A stretch of 64,000 bases of DNA from JAKFWF01 sp031429105 (GTDB lineage Bacteria > Pseudomonadota > Alphaproteobacteria > Rhizobiales > Hyphomicrobiaceae): assembly GCA_031429105.1 (NCBI GenBank), contig JANOYV010000144.1, positions 1 to 64,000 of the forward strand. The letters run 5' to 3'. Positions 24,001-31,504 of the stretch are shown piece after piece. A program made the translations under genes and the position numbers. A model generated the notes under the pieces. It was not told the DNA's origin. It made no database searches and saw nothing but the letters and a program-made list of their open reading frames with translations. How positions within the stretch are numbered: the first letter of the stretch is position 1; the number at the start of each line of letters is the position of its first letter.

Positions 24001-26208
24001 GGCTTTAATGCCATCAGCCGTGATGGGCATTTTATTGCGTACCACAGTCGCAATTCTTTGACTGGGGAGCCTCCAAGTATTATCATTTATGACCAAGTCT
24101 TACATAGCTACGAGCGAATTCCGTACCCCGGGTCGGGGGGGCCAATTTTTATAAATGCAGACGGACGTTACGTCGAATTTGCAAGCTCCGCGTCTGACCT
24201 TGTTTCTGGTGATACCAATGGCTATGCCGATGTGTTTGTTTACGACCGTAATACTGGGTCTATCGAGCGCGTTTCTGTAGCAAGCGACGGGCAGCAAGGA
24301 AATGCTGGAAGCACGGGTTCCCCTGGGATGAGCGCAGATGGCCGATACGTCACGTTCGGGAGTGCGGCCACCAATCTCGTCTCCGGTGACAATAATAATT
24401 TGCCCGACGTGTTCGTCTATGATCAAGTCACTCATCTGACTGAACTCGTGTCGCGGGGAAACAATGGGCAATTAGGTTTCGGCTTTTACGGCAGCGGTTC
24501 GCCATTCATAAGCGGTGACGGTAGGTTTGTGGCGTTCCCAAGTGATGCATCCAATCTGGTGCCGTTCGATAACAATAATACCACCGACATTTTCGTCGTC
24601 GATCGCCGACCCAACTATATGCCTGTTGCTCATGATGACGTCGCTTCGACCACCGAAGCGTTAACCGTCATCTGCAACGTACTCCTTGGCAATGGCCAAG
24701 GGGTCGACAGCGATCCAGACGGTGACGCCCTGACAATTGTTGCCGTCAACGGTCTGTCCGATAATCTCGGCCATCCCTTTACCTTGGCTTCTGGTGCCCA
24801 GCTCGCCGTCAACCCAGATGGCCGCTTCGCCTACGATGCGCACGACGCCTTCAATAGCCTCGGTCTCGGCCAGACCACAACCGACAGCTTCACCTACACC
24901 ATCTCCGATGGCCAAGGGCACACCGACACAGCCACTGTCACCGTCACGATTAAAGGGATCGAGCATGGTGCAATGATTTCGGGCGGCACCGGAACAATTA
25001 CTGGAACGGCGGTCAATGATCAGCTTGCTGGCGGCGACAGCGGCGTTACGATTTACGGTCTGGGTGGATACGATTGGTTGCAAGGTGGTGCCGGAGCCGA
25101 TGCTCTCGACGGCGGCGACAATAGCGATATTTTGGATGGTGGCGGAGGCGTGGATTTCCTCAACGGCGGTTTTGGTGACGACTCACTTACCGGCGGAGCC
25201 GACAGTGATATTTTGCTGGGTGGCAACGGCAACGACACGCTGAGCGGCGGTGCCGGTGGCGATGTCCTCGACGGCGGCCTCGACTTCGACACGGCGTCGT
25301 TCGCCAACTCTGGCTTCGTGCAGATCTACCTCACCGCGCCGAGCTTCAACGGCGGCGATGCGGCCGGCGACACCTTCACCTCGATCGAGGTGTACACGCT
25401 GTCGGCCGTCGGCGACAACTTCTACGGCGACAACAACAACGACACCGTCTCGAGCGACGGCGGCGCCGACATCGTCTTCACTTATGCCGGCAACGACCTG
25501 ATCGATGCCGGCGCCGGCAACGACTACGTGGTGTCGGGCGAAGGCAACGACACGATCAGCGGCGGCGAGGGCGCTGACATCATCGCCGGCCTCGGCGGTG
25601 ACGACGTCATCAATGGCGGCAACAACGACGCTGGCACCGTCGACCAGCTGTACGGCTACGACGGCAACGACACGCTCAACGGCGACGGCAGCGGCGACCT
25701 GCTGTTCGGCATGGCCGGCAACGACACGCTCAACGGCGGCGACGGCACCGACTACCTCTACGGCCAGGAAGGCGATGATGCCCTCAACGGCGGTGCCGCC
25801 TACGACCTGCTGCAGGGGGGTGATGGCAACGACATCCTGTTCGGCGGCGACGATCCGGGCGTGGTCAACGGCCTGTTCGGTCAGGGTGGTAACGACACCC
25901 TGATCGGCGGTACCGGCATCGACTACATGTGGGGCGGCGACGGCGCCGTCGACACTGGCAACGATGTATTCGAGATCCACGCGGGTGGTTCGGTGGACGT
26001 GATTCTCGACTTCCAAGCGGGTGTCGGCATTGGCGACGTGTTGCACCTCGTCGGCACCGGTAACACGAGCTTTGCCCAGATGCAGTCGGCCGGTCAGTTC
26101 GTGCAGATCGGCAGTTACGCAGGCATCGTCATGAGTGCGGGGAACGTGGTGTACCTGGCCAACGTCAACGTCGTGACCCTCGTGGCCGACGACTTCCAGT
26201 TCAGCTGA
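21049..26208 (+). CDS. Giant multidomain RTX lipase
   Basis: 1719 residues; ATG 21049 directly follows the previous TAA, with GGAGGGGG as ribosome site. Domains in order: class 3-type lipase (ISYRGTDDP near residue 72, GHSLGGGLAG with Ser133); RTX calcium repeats (about 480-530 and 650-760, GGAGNDxx units); a TolB/PD40-like propeller (about 845-1190, repeats such as ASDLVSGDTN.YADVFVYD); a VCBS/cadherin-like domain (about 1195-1305, DPDGDALTIV); a long RTX block (about 1320-1640); and a C-terminal beta region. DNA of the propeller (23580-24640) is more AT-rich than its neighbours, hinting at domain shuffling. There is no signal peptide, so type I export is expected. Its C-terminus differs from the secretion tail shared by the four chromosomal RTX proteins. 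Likely a secreted lipase or adhesin. Confidence 0.85.
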   Translation: MATSRELYLSILALDAYNRGYNAATIVGGDHVGQALLTSQVYSSQQVAAGFYATSYNVSDVPTFSAQTTVISYRGTDDPLGSLSGGDLVNGWTIGAGFASASQSGLALQFYADAVGQNVFQGPMPNVVLTGHSLGGGLAGMVGALSGDDVTIFDPMPFIISTALTYVSEVAHRIVSLELPPSLPTYSGIDAIYVMGEALQYGRDLGPTLELAALTAINPLIGLGLSTYDFGAELAINYRALDPHGFFLRPVDLHSQNLLVLLEYAHENNLTEWSGIAASLLHALFNPELGKALSLEGSNALHPLGVTGTAPEDAQMRSMIAYSAIDEGYQPFGDKAIVSLFNDADDLGRLYSTTMGNSALSGAAVQNALSEIIVQYAGDLAKYAGDHPGLYQDPYWANGIITLDSLHFTMSIDLDPAKWAATTSHPDFSIVGKQDLVDALLGLPAGISVGGTRGITMIIAETGQGPAVLDASSAPLALDHHAGGGLLIGGVSSDQLLGGAGNDILFGGAQGDSLKGGAGNDTIYGGDGTDTAVFTYALGSQIAPGQFDGFYDLERHGTTVTVRLASSSGVETDTLSSVEYLQFSDKTINILDLPDLSSQTTTGGRATDGGTAAIAAAVSGHEASTGGASAAETIVGNDTSQYLGGTSGPDHILGLGGDDVLTGYGGQDSFDGGLGSDTVDYSYELSDVSGTITLGNGNGTAEFPGYYTEQLISIENVWMGAGNDTVVGDAGDNDLRGGPGNDTLTGGLGNDHIYGDWKYSDQGGFDTAVVSYTFGSSYTVSGSASALHIVGVEGDDWYYNVENFLFAGGVIATATQLLAAASFTGPASIALVSVANDGAHANNASYVLSMSGNGQYIVFESVASNLVPGDTNALGDIFIYDVVAHNIERITNNSNNSFAVFPPNTDQRISDDGRYIVMLRGENIIVHDRQAGADETLVIVNPSNGPGVVGISGNGQFITYADNYELWIHNRIDNSNKLISDNSTGFNAISRDGHFIAYHSRNSLTGEPPSIIIYDQVLHSYERIPYPGSGGPIFINADGRYVEFASSASDLVSGDTNGYADVFVYDRNTGSIERVSVASDGQQGNAGSTGSPGMSADGRYVTFGSAATNLVSGDNNNLPDVFVYDQVTHLTELVSRGNNGQLGFGFYGSGSPFISGDGRFVAFPSDASNLVPFDNNNTTDIFVVDRRPNYMPVAHDDVASTTEALTVICNVLLGNGQGVDSDPDGDALTIVAVNGLSDNLGHPFTLASGAQLAVNPDGRFAYDAHDAFNSLGLGQTTTDSFTYTISDGQGHTDTATVTVTIKGIEHGAMISGGTGTITGTAVNDQLAGGDSGVTIYGLGGYDWLQGGAGADALDGGDNSDILDGGGGVDFLNGGFGDDSLTGGADSDILLGGNGNDTLSGGAGGDVLDGGLDFDTASFANSGFVQIYLTAPSFNGGDAAGDTFTSIEVYTLSAVGDNFYGDNNNDTVSSDGGADIVFTYAGNDLIDAGAGNDYVVSGEGNDTISGGEGADIIAGLGGDDVINGGNNDAGTVDQLYGYDGNDTLNGDGSGDLLFGMAGNDTLNGGDGTDYLYGQEGDDALNGGAAYDLLQGGDGNDILFGGDDPGVVNGLFGQGGNDTLIGGTGIDYMWGGDGAVDTGNDVFEIHAGGSVDVILDFQAGVGIGDVLHLVGTGNTSFAQMQSAGQFVQIGSYAGIVMSAGNVVYLANVNVVTLVADDFQFS

Positions 26209-26344
26209 GGGGGATCGGATGCGGGCGCGCGGTGTTCAATGACAACCACGCGACGGTGCCAAAATTCTTGGAAGTCCATGATCGGTCTCCCCTCTTTTCG
26301 CGGTCGAACTCACGTGCAGAAATATGCTGCATTCATCGGCGCCA

Positions 26345-26526
26345 AATTTATTATCTTATCTTATCTTATCGCATCGCAGAACTCTTCTGTGACAGTCGTC
26401 GCACTGCAGAAAACTGCCCACGTTTTTGTCAGAAAATATAGCGGTAGTGAAAGTGTCCAACAGATTTATGAGGACACGCCGATGCGTTCATTCCTATCAC
26501 TGACCACCAGTCGATCGCCGCCGCGC
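26345..26526. repeat. Duplicated promoter and gene start, degenerate copy
   Basis: Matches 30212-30383 over about 180 bases, including ACTGCAGAAAACTGC, GTCAGAAAATATAGCGG, TAGTGAAAGTGTCCAAC and GAGGACACGCCGATGCGTTC. The gene start present at 30340 is repeated here at 26482 but runs into an IS remnant after about 17 codons. The extra TTATC triple repeat at 26350-26370 is specific to this copy. Confidence 0.75.
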
Positions 26527-26535
26527 TCGTTCGCG
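26482..26535 (+). pseudogene. Truncated 5' end of a paralogue of the 30340 membrane protein
   Basis: Begins MRSFLSLTTSRSPPRSFA, matching MRSLLPLFTGRSLPRFFA at 30340. Similarity ends where the IS1595-like DNA begins. The ribosome site GAGGA is conserved. A frame stays open to 26793 but encodes IS remnant sequence. Confidence 0.6.
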
Positions 26536-26539
26536 GCCC

Positions 26540-26810
26540 ACCTGTTGCAGATCGTCGCCAAGGACGCCGTGCTCGTGAGTGATGGGCGCGAAGCCTACGG
26601 TGCCTTCGCGAACTCAGTTTCAATCACCGCGACGACGTCGTCGGCTGAACGCCCGATCTTGAGTGCAGCAATCACGGCGTTGCGCTGTGTCGGCGTCAAT
26701 GCACCGAGAGCGGTCAGTAGAGCACTGAAATCCTTGATCTCCATTGTCCGCCCCCGCGCTTCAAATCACGCAGAGATCATGAGCCTACATTGAGTCCGAA
26801 CAGAGCCGGA
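26540..26810. mobile_element. Rearranged remnant of an IS1595-family element
   Basis: On the minus strand 26595-26744 encodes 49 residues starting MEIKDFSALLTALGALTPTQ and ending VVAVIETEFAKAP, the typical N-terminus of an IS1595-family transposase. On the plus strand just before it, VAKDAVLVSDGREAYGAFA matches a segment from the DDE domain of the same family. The two pieces face opposite ways and meet at about 26595-26615, so an internal inversion and deletion have joined them. CCGGCTCTGTTCGGACTCAA at the right edge (minus strand) may be the terminal repeat. Confidence 0.6.
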
Positions 26811-26910
26811 CTGACGAGCCAAATCTCTTTCGCGACCCGCTCGGTAGATATCACTACACCTTTTTTTATCGCTTCGATCGAACCACCGACGTTACCGCAA
26901 TCGCCCGCGT

Positions 26911-27033
26911 GAAGGGTTCTCGATCCTACTCGAAGCGATGCCGCTCGACGGTAAGATCGTGCTCCGCCGCTACAAGGAGAACGAGCCGGAAGAGGTCGTC
27001 CAGAAGAAGGGCAAGCTGTACGTCAAGAAGTAG
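26911..27033 (+). pseudogene. 3' fragment of a paralogue of the 19824 small gene
   Basis: Reads EGFSILLEAMPLDGKIVLRR and then YKENEPEEVV to a Lys-rich end and TAG. It matches GFNLLLQALPIDGKIVLRTY of the intact gene. The first half of the gene is missing or scrambled. A hairpin GCCGCCGG-acaata-CCGGCGG follows at about 27066-27087, the likely original terminator. Confidence 0.65.
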
Positions 27034-27232
27034 CAAGTGGTCGCCTGTACGACCAATTGTACAGGCCGCCGGACAATACCGGCGGTCTTCGTTTCTCATT
27101 TCAGCGACGCCTTGCCTGGGGATTCCACTGACTGGTAGCACGAAATACAGGCTGCTGCGGTGGACGATACTGTGGTGGCTGCCACACGTTAGGTGAACGA
27201 AACCCAGACTGGCCGCTCGGCTGAGGCGCTCT
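27034..27232. other. Short gene-free spacer with hairpin
   Basis: Holds the inverted repeat at 27066-27087 followed by TCTTCGTTTCTC (plus strand) and a GTACGACCAATTGTAC palindrome-like word near 27047. No gene signal is seen. Confidence 0.4.
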
Positions 27233-27496
27233 CTAAATCATCATGGGGGTGGTTACATACGATGGTCCCCAAGTTGTACCACGCACCGCTTGTCCAAGAA
27301 CTTGCCTGCCTGCATTGCTGTAACCTGGCGATACCAACTGCTTCTGCGCGTAGTCCATTGCCGGTGGAAGGGCTCGGAGGACATAGTACCCACCTCGCAG
27401 GCAAGCGGCTTCAAATGGGCCGCACTGCGCAAAGGCCGGTGAGGCAATCGCGCTGAGACTGAGCGCCGCAAATGCAAAATAGAGAGCTCTGCGCAC
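27233..27496 (-). CDS. Small exported protein
   Basis: 87 residues from GTG 27496, with GAGG seven bases upstream; ATG 27517 is an alternative. A signal peptide (ALYFAFAALSLSAIASPAFA) with an AFA cleavage site is followed by a short mature part containing two Cys (QCGPFEAACLRGGYY), which may form a disulphide. No family is recognised. It is probably periplasmic or secreted. The region around it is rich in remnants, so the gene may be an old passenger. Confidence 0.6.
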   Translation of the reverse strand: MRRALYFAFAALSLSAIASPAFAQCGPFEAACLRGGYYVLRALPPAMDYAQKQLVSPGYSNAGRQVLGQAVRGTTWGPSYVTTPMMI

Positions 27497-27566
27497 CAGG
27501 ACACCTCTTCTGCCCAACCAAGTTTTACAGACTAAGCTGCGGGATGTGGCTCAATTGAGGCTAACG

Positions 27567-27800
27567 CTAATCTTGGGGGTTGGAGTAAATCCAGCGGCCC
27601 ACGCCCACACCAAACGTGGCTAGTGCGACAACAGACAGCGCGGCCAGGAAAGCAACGGCAGGTAGGGGTACCTTTGGGCCGTACGATTCCAAAAAGCTCA
27701 GCGAAGTTGGGTAGATCAAATTTAACGCGAGTTGAGAAATGGCCCCGACAGCGAAGAGCCATGACGATAAAATGAACCACTGAGTATGCGCATTATTCAT
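27567..27800 (-). CDS. Small two-helix membrane protein
   Basis: 77 residues. Two hydrophobic segments (WFILSSWLFAVGAISQLALN, and VAFLAALSVVALATFGVGVG) with short loops and a short polar end. No motif or family recognised. The start ATG 27800 is nine bases after a TATGCT box. It lies between the small exported protein and the recombinase remnant, all on the minus strand, but spacing does not suggest a tight operon. Confidence 0.5.
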   Translation of the reverse strand: MNNAHTQWFILSSWLFAVGAISQLALNLIYPTSLSFLESYGPKVPLPAVAFLAALSVVALATFGVGVGRWIYSNPQD

Positions 27801-27824
27801 TTGTGAATTAGCATATCACGACTA

Positions 27825-28377
27825 CTACAATCCCTCGCACCGTCGGCCGGCAACCCGCGTGTAATGCACCGTGTGCTTTGGATCGCGATGTCCGAGGTAG
27901 TCTTGCATCGTGCGCAAGCCGACACCGGTGTTCGCCAAGTAGTATCCGCATGAATGTCGCAACATTTGCGGGTGCATGTACTTCAATCCCGCACTGTCCC
28001 CTGCCAAACCGATCAAATAGTTGACTAACTGCCGCGTCATCGGCTGGCGACGTTCGGAGAGAAAGAGCCACGGTAGTGTCAGTTCGCGTGGCGAAGTAGC
28101 GCTTAATCGCGCGCAGTTCGTCGCCGGCGATCGGTTGCTCGACCGACACCGAATTTTTTAAACGCTGCACCCACACGCGTGCTTGTGCAAGATTCACGTG
28201 GTCGCGGCGCATGCCGACCGCTTCACTCACCCGTAGTCCATGCCGGTACATCATCAACATCAACAAATGATCGCGCGTGCCGTGCCGGCCGCGCTTCGCG
28301 GCTTCGAGTAACTTCTCGATTTCTACATCATCGAGAAAATTCTTGCCGCGCTCGTGCGCGTCAGTGGTGTCCCCCAC
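27825..28377 (-). pseudogene. Frameshifted tyrosine recombinase
   Basis: The first part (FLDDVEIEKLLEAAKRGRHG, MYRHGLRVSEAVGMRRDHV) holds the first catalytic Arg. A frameshift at about 28080, after ATRTDT, moves the rest (PWLFLSERRQPM, QMLRHSCGYYLANTG, MQDYLGHRDPKHTVHYTR) to another frame; it carries the RHxxR-like box, the second His and the Tyr nucleophile. Rejoined, the protein would be about 190 residues, like FimB/FimE-type minimal recombinases. All catalytic residues remain, so the damage looks recent. Start is taken as GTG 28377. Confidence 0.75.
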
Positions 28378-28592
28378 CCACGTTTTGGCCTACTCTTTAC
28401 ACTTTGCCCCTTGGCCGGCTTCTTTTTGCCGTTAGAAAACTCGCGTCGCATATAGGGTCAGTATACCGCACTTTTTACGAAAAGCGTCTTTTGTTGAAAG
28501 TTCAAGGTAGTTGCCCACGTTTTTGCAAATCGACGATTAGAAAGTCAGGCACACCGGCCGTAGCGCGATACGGAGCCATACCTGTGGTTCCC

Positions 28593-29060
28593 CTATGGAT
28601 CAGCACCGAGGTTCTTCAAGAGCTTCTTGATTTCCTCAATATCTGTTTCTTTGAAGTTTGGTGGTGCAAGTGAAAGGGCCTTGCGCAAGTCGATGATGGC
28701 GCGATCTTTGTCGTCTTTGCGAAGGTAAGCAAAACCTCGGGAGATGTATGCGTTTACACCAGTAGGGTTCAAACGAATTGCCTCGGTAAGGTCACTCAGG
28801 GCTTGGTCGTAAGCTCTCGTGTTGCTGTATGACTGTCCTCGGATGCGCAATGCCTCACTCCGAATTGTGGCGGGCTGAGCGCTGTCACCAATCACACGCG
28901 AACATGCAAACAGCAACTTGCCCATATCACTGTTACCTCGATCGAAGCACGTCTCGTACTCCGCGAGGCTTGCTTGCCCAAGCACCACACTTACACTAGC
29001 CAAGTTGGCGACCACAGCGGCACTCCACACGGTCCGCCACACATTCCCCGGTCCCTTCAT
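28593..29060 (-). CDS. Exported TPR protein
   Basis: 155 residues from ATG 29060, with GGAG seven bases upstream; the longer frame to 29186 has no support. A signal peptide (VWSAAVVANLASVSVVLGQA) precedes two to three tetratricopeptide repeats (AYDQALSDLTEAIRLNPTGV, AYISRGFAYLRKDDKDRAII, DLRKALSLAPPN). Such proteins mediate protein contacts in the periplasm. Length is short for the class. It is a stand-alone gene in the element's accessory zone; partner unknown. Confidence 0.65.
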   Translation of the reverse strand: MKGPGNVWRTVWSAAVVANLASVSVVLGQASLAEYETCFDRGNSDMGKLLFACSRVIGDSAQPATIRSEALRIRGQSYSNTRAYDQALSDLTEAIRLNPTGVNAYISRGFAYLRKDDKDRAIIDLRKALSLAPPNFKETDIEEIKKLLKNLGADP

Positions 29061-29228
29061 CCTCCCGCTCCCTACGTTCTGCTCCCAGTCCACCGGTGGC
29101 ATCATTCGCTCGGCACGCCGCAAAATCAACACCCCGAGGCTTATCACCCCACGTACATAGCGCGCGCCTTCCAACTCTCCACACAATGCGCCAACTGTTC
29201 CAAGTGCAAGCTTGGTACAATCTCTTCC

Positions 29229-29564
29229 TTACGCTGCGAACTTCTTGAGCCCCAAGTGGCGCTCGATCGCGGCGATGCGCTCAAGAGCCTGATCGAACTC
29301 TTTCGGAAGCCCGACGATGTTATCGATCTTGTCAGTCAATGCTTCGAGGTCACGACGGATCGATGTGAGTTCTGCACGAATGTCAGAAATTTCTTCGCGA
29401 ACGATCTGAGACACTTCATCGCGAATGATGCCGCGCACGTCGTCTTTTGTCGCAACGTTTTCGAGGTCTGCTTTTATCGCAAACCCAACGAGGTCATCTT
29501 TGGTGGCCATGCGCTCCTTGATGAAGTTGAGCGCTTCGAGCATGTCAGTGATGTTCCGATCCAT
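29229..29564 (-). CDS. Coiled-coil protein
   Basis: 111 residues, nearly all heptad-patterned helix (FIKERMATKDDLVGFAIKAD, VATKDDVRGIIRDEVSQIV, LTSIRRDLEALTDKIDNIV). The repeated ATKDD(L/V) unit recalls Bdr/DUF1640-like coiled-coil proteins of phages and mobile elements. No membrane segment is visible, so it is probably a soluble oligomer. Its role is unknown; regulators and tail-fibre-like proteins share this look. Confidence 0.65.
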   Translation of the reverse strand: MDRNITDMLEALNFIKERMATKDDLVGFAIKADLENVATKDDVRGIIRDEVSQIVREEISDIRAELTSIRRDLEALTDKIDNIVGLPKEFDQALERIAAIERHLGLKKFAA

Positions 29565-29612
29565 AGAACGTCAGTCTACCATAGTGATGCCAACTCTTCG
29601 ACATGCGAGCAG

Positions 29613-30149
29613 TTACCGCTTCAGGCCGCGCATCTCGCCAGTAGGAATATGGACCGCCGGAAATTTACCACTCGTCCCGAACCACTTTTCCAGTGCCGAG
29701 ATTTCTTTCGGCGTCGTGGCGCGCGTACCACGCGGCAACAGATCGACGATCGCCGGATTGATCGAAGAAGTTGCCAGCCATTCAATGGTTTCAAAATTGG
29801 TTGAAGTCCATGGTCGAGGCTCGCGCCGGATGCGTGCGAGACAATGGTGGCGCTCGTTCTGCGCGATGCCGACGCAGTACGCCGCATCGGGCTCGCTCAG
29901 TTCGCATGCCATCGAAAAAGAGCCCACCCGTTTCCACGCCATGAACGTCGACAAGCGACGTAGCATCTTTGATCGCTCGTGGACATCTGCGAGTAGCGTG
30001 ATTGCGATCCAGTAGTCGCCCTCCGGCGTTGACATTCGAAACTGCGGATCGATCTCGTCTTGCACTTTGATGATCAGTCGGGCCGCGCGTCGCAGATCTG
30101 CTTCGACCAACTCCGCGAAGGTTCGAGGCTCCGGCGTCATCCGATCCAC
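29613..30149 (-). CDS. Hypothetical protein, divergent from a membrane protein
   Basis: About 178 residues from GTG 30149 (GGGAGAG five bases upstream) or ATG 30140. The first half is helical and charged (TFAELVEADLRRAARLIIKV); the second contains short conserved-looking words (YWIAITLLADVHERSKMLRR, EKWFGTSGKFPAVHIPTG). No Cys or His cluster or hydrophobic helix stands out. I do not recognise a family. It shares its upstream region with the 30340 gene, which faces the other way, and that region is the one duplicated at 26345-26526. Confidence 0.55.
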   Translation of the reverse strand: MDRMTPEPRTFAELVEADLRRAARLIIKVQDEIDPQFRMSTPEGDYWIAITLLADVHERSKMLRRLSTFMAWKRVGSFSMACELSEPDAAYCVGIAQNERHHCLARIRREPRPWTSTNFETIEWLATSSINPAIVDLLPRGTRATTPKEISALEKWFGTSGKFPAVHIPTGEMRGLKR

Positions 30150-30211
30150 GATTGCTCTCCCCTCTTTGGCAACGGAGTTCGGGCACACAAGCAGATGCAT
30201 CCGTCGTGACG

Positions 30212-30383
30212 AATTTATTTTCTGATCGCATCGCAGAATTCTTCTGCGACTGTCGTGACACTGCAGAAAACTGCGCGCGTTTTTTGTCAGAAAATATAGC
30301 GGTAGTGAAAGTGTCCAACGAATTTTTGAGGACACGCCGATGCGTTCACTTCTGCCGCTTTTCACCGGCCGATCACTGCCGCG
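30212..30383. repeat. Duplicated promoter and gene start, intact copy
   Basis: Direct repeat of 26345-26526. It holds the divergent promoter region and the first codons of the 30340 gene. ACTGCAGAAAACTGC and TGTCAGAAAATATAGCGG are shared word for word or nearly so, and may be operator or promoter parts. Confidence 0.75.
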
Positions 30384-31116
30384 TTTTTTTGCAACGCTGG
30401 CGATCCTTGTCGCGTGTGCATGCACGACGGTGATGAATTGGCGCTTTTCGTACCAACTCGGAACGACGCCGACCGACAGCATCACGTGGGCACTTTTTTC
30501 TGTCGCGCTCGATGTCGTGAAGTGGTTGATGCTGCCTGTTGCTGTGTTGGCATGGACCCATCACAGGCTTCGTGCAACAGTCGCGTTCGTCATCTGGATT
30601 GTAGCAACGATTTTTTCCTTCACCGCTGCGCTCGGTTTTGCTGCAACCAATCGCGACGCGACAGTCGCTGCACGGCAGCAACAAAGAGATCTGCACGCGA
30701 CGCTCGCGACGATAAAGCAAAGTCCGAGATGGCAATCAACGTCCGCGTGTGCCGACGCGAACACTGCGTCGGACAAACAATTCTGTGCCAACTATCGTGC
30801 CGCTACTGCCGGCATCCGATTCCCTGCCGAGGATGCTGATGCACAGTCGACACTGCTCTCGCAACTCACCGGTTTGAAACCGGAGGCCGTGCGGTTGGTG
30901 CTTTCGATTTTTCTGGCGACCACATGCGAAGTGATTTCTGCACTCGGATTTTTTGCACTGTTGCCACCGACGGCACCAGCAACGAAATCACCGCCAAGGG
31001 TGTGGCGCCCCCCGACACGGTCCGACATTGCCGCGCAAGGGTGTGGCGCGTCACGCTCTGACGTGCTGGAGCACGACACGCCACGACCAAGCCGGACATG
31101 GAAAAGCCCCCGGTAG
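30340..31116 (+). CDS. Four-helix membrane protein
   Basis: 258 residues. Four hydrophobic segments: RFFATLAILVACACTTVMNW, ITWALFSVALDVVKWLMLPV, TVAFVIWIVATIFSFTAALG and VRLVLSIFLATTCEVISALG. A helical loop with three Cys lies between the third and fourth (ACADANTASDKQFCANYR). The tail is Pro/Arg-rich. This layout is frequent in conserved membrane proteins of rhizobial islands but has no known function to me. The stop codon lies inside a terminator hairpin. A truncated second copy of its start is at 26482. Confidence 0.65.
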   Translation: MRSLLPLFTGRSLPRFFATLAILVACACTTVMNWRFSYQLGTTPTDSITWALFSVALDVVKWLMLPVAVLAWTHHRLRATVAFVIWIVATIFSFTAALGFAATNRDATVAARQQQRDLHATLATIKQSPRWQSTSACADANTASDKQFCANYRAATAGIRFPAEDADAQSTLLSQLTGLKPEAVRLVLSIFLATTCEVISALGFFALLPPTAPATKSPPRVWRPPTRSDIAAQGCGASRSDVLEHDTPRPSRTWKSPR

Positions 31117-31135
31117 CGAGCCGGGGGCGCTCCTT
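31106..31135 (+). terminator. Terminator overlapping the stop codon of the membrane protein
   Basis: GCCCCCGG (31106-31113), loop TAGCGAG whose TAG is the stop codon, CCGGGGGC (31121-31128), then GCTCCTTTTC. The overlap means that a ribosome at the stop codon would melt the hairpin. Confidence 0.65.
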
Positions 31136-31160
31136 TTCAGGAGGTGTCGCTGTGTCGTCT

Positions 31161-31346
31161 TCAAGGTCTTCGCGAGGCGATCCAGGCTTCCACTTCCGAG
31201 CAGTACCAAGCAACTCTGCAAGGTCCGAGATTGATCCGCGAGGGAAATTCTCCGGCCTTCTCAAGTCGCGCGATGTGCTGCGCGCAGTAGGGAATCCCGT
31301 AAATCGTCTTCAGGCCTTTCTTGTCGACGAGCCGAAAGTCAGACAT
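31161..31346 (-). CDS. AlpA-family excisionase/transcription regulator
   Basis: 61 residues from ATG 31346, with GGAGAG upstream; a longer frame to 31475 lacks a ribosome site. DFRLVDKKGLKTIYGIPYCA, HIARLEKAGEFPSRINLG and a final YCSEVEAWIASR follow the AlpA pattern (winged helix-turn-helix with R.....FP..i.lg...vaW...ei..W). AlpA-like proteins switch on the neighbouring P4-type integrase or act as excisionase. Its place just downstream of the integrase gene is typical. Confidence 0.8.
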   Translation of the reverse strand: MSDFRLVDKKGLKTIYGIPYCAQHIARLEKAGEFPSRINLGPCRVAWYCSEVEAWIASRRP

Positions 31347-31504
31347 CGCAACTCTCCATGTTAAGGGAGCATCGCGATGCAACCCGGTTAGCCCAGGCGA
31401 CGCGCAAGTATAGATTTCACTTTTTGTTTTTTCCAAGGAAAACATGCACAAGCGAACCTGCGCATACTTGAGCATGCTGCAACTCGCTCAAATAAATTGC
31501 AGCA

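Noticed and set aside
25183..26046. 287-residue antisense frame in the RTX lipase gene
   Set aside because: GGC/GAC-rich RTX repeats produce long Val/Ala antisense frames; there is no start signal or family match.
27490..27506. Inverted 13-base match to the candidate att core
   Set aside because: It lies in the ribosome-site and start region of a small gene and lacks the rest of the tRNA end; kept only as a caution.
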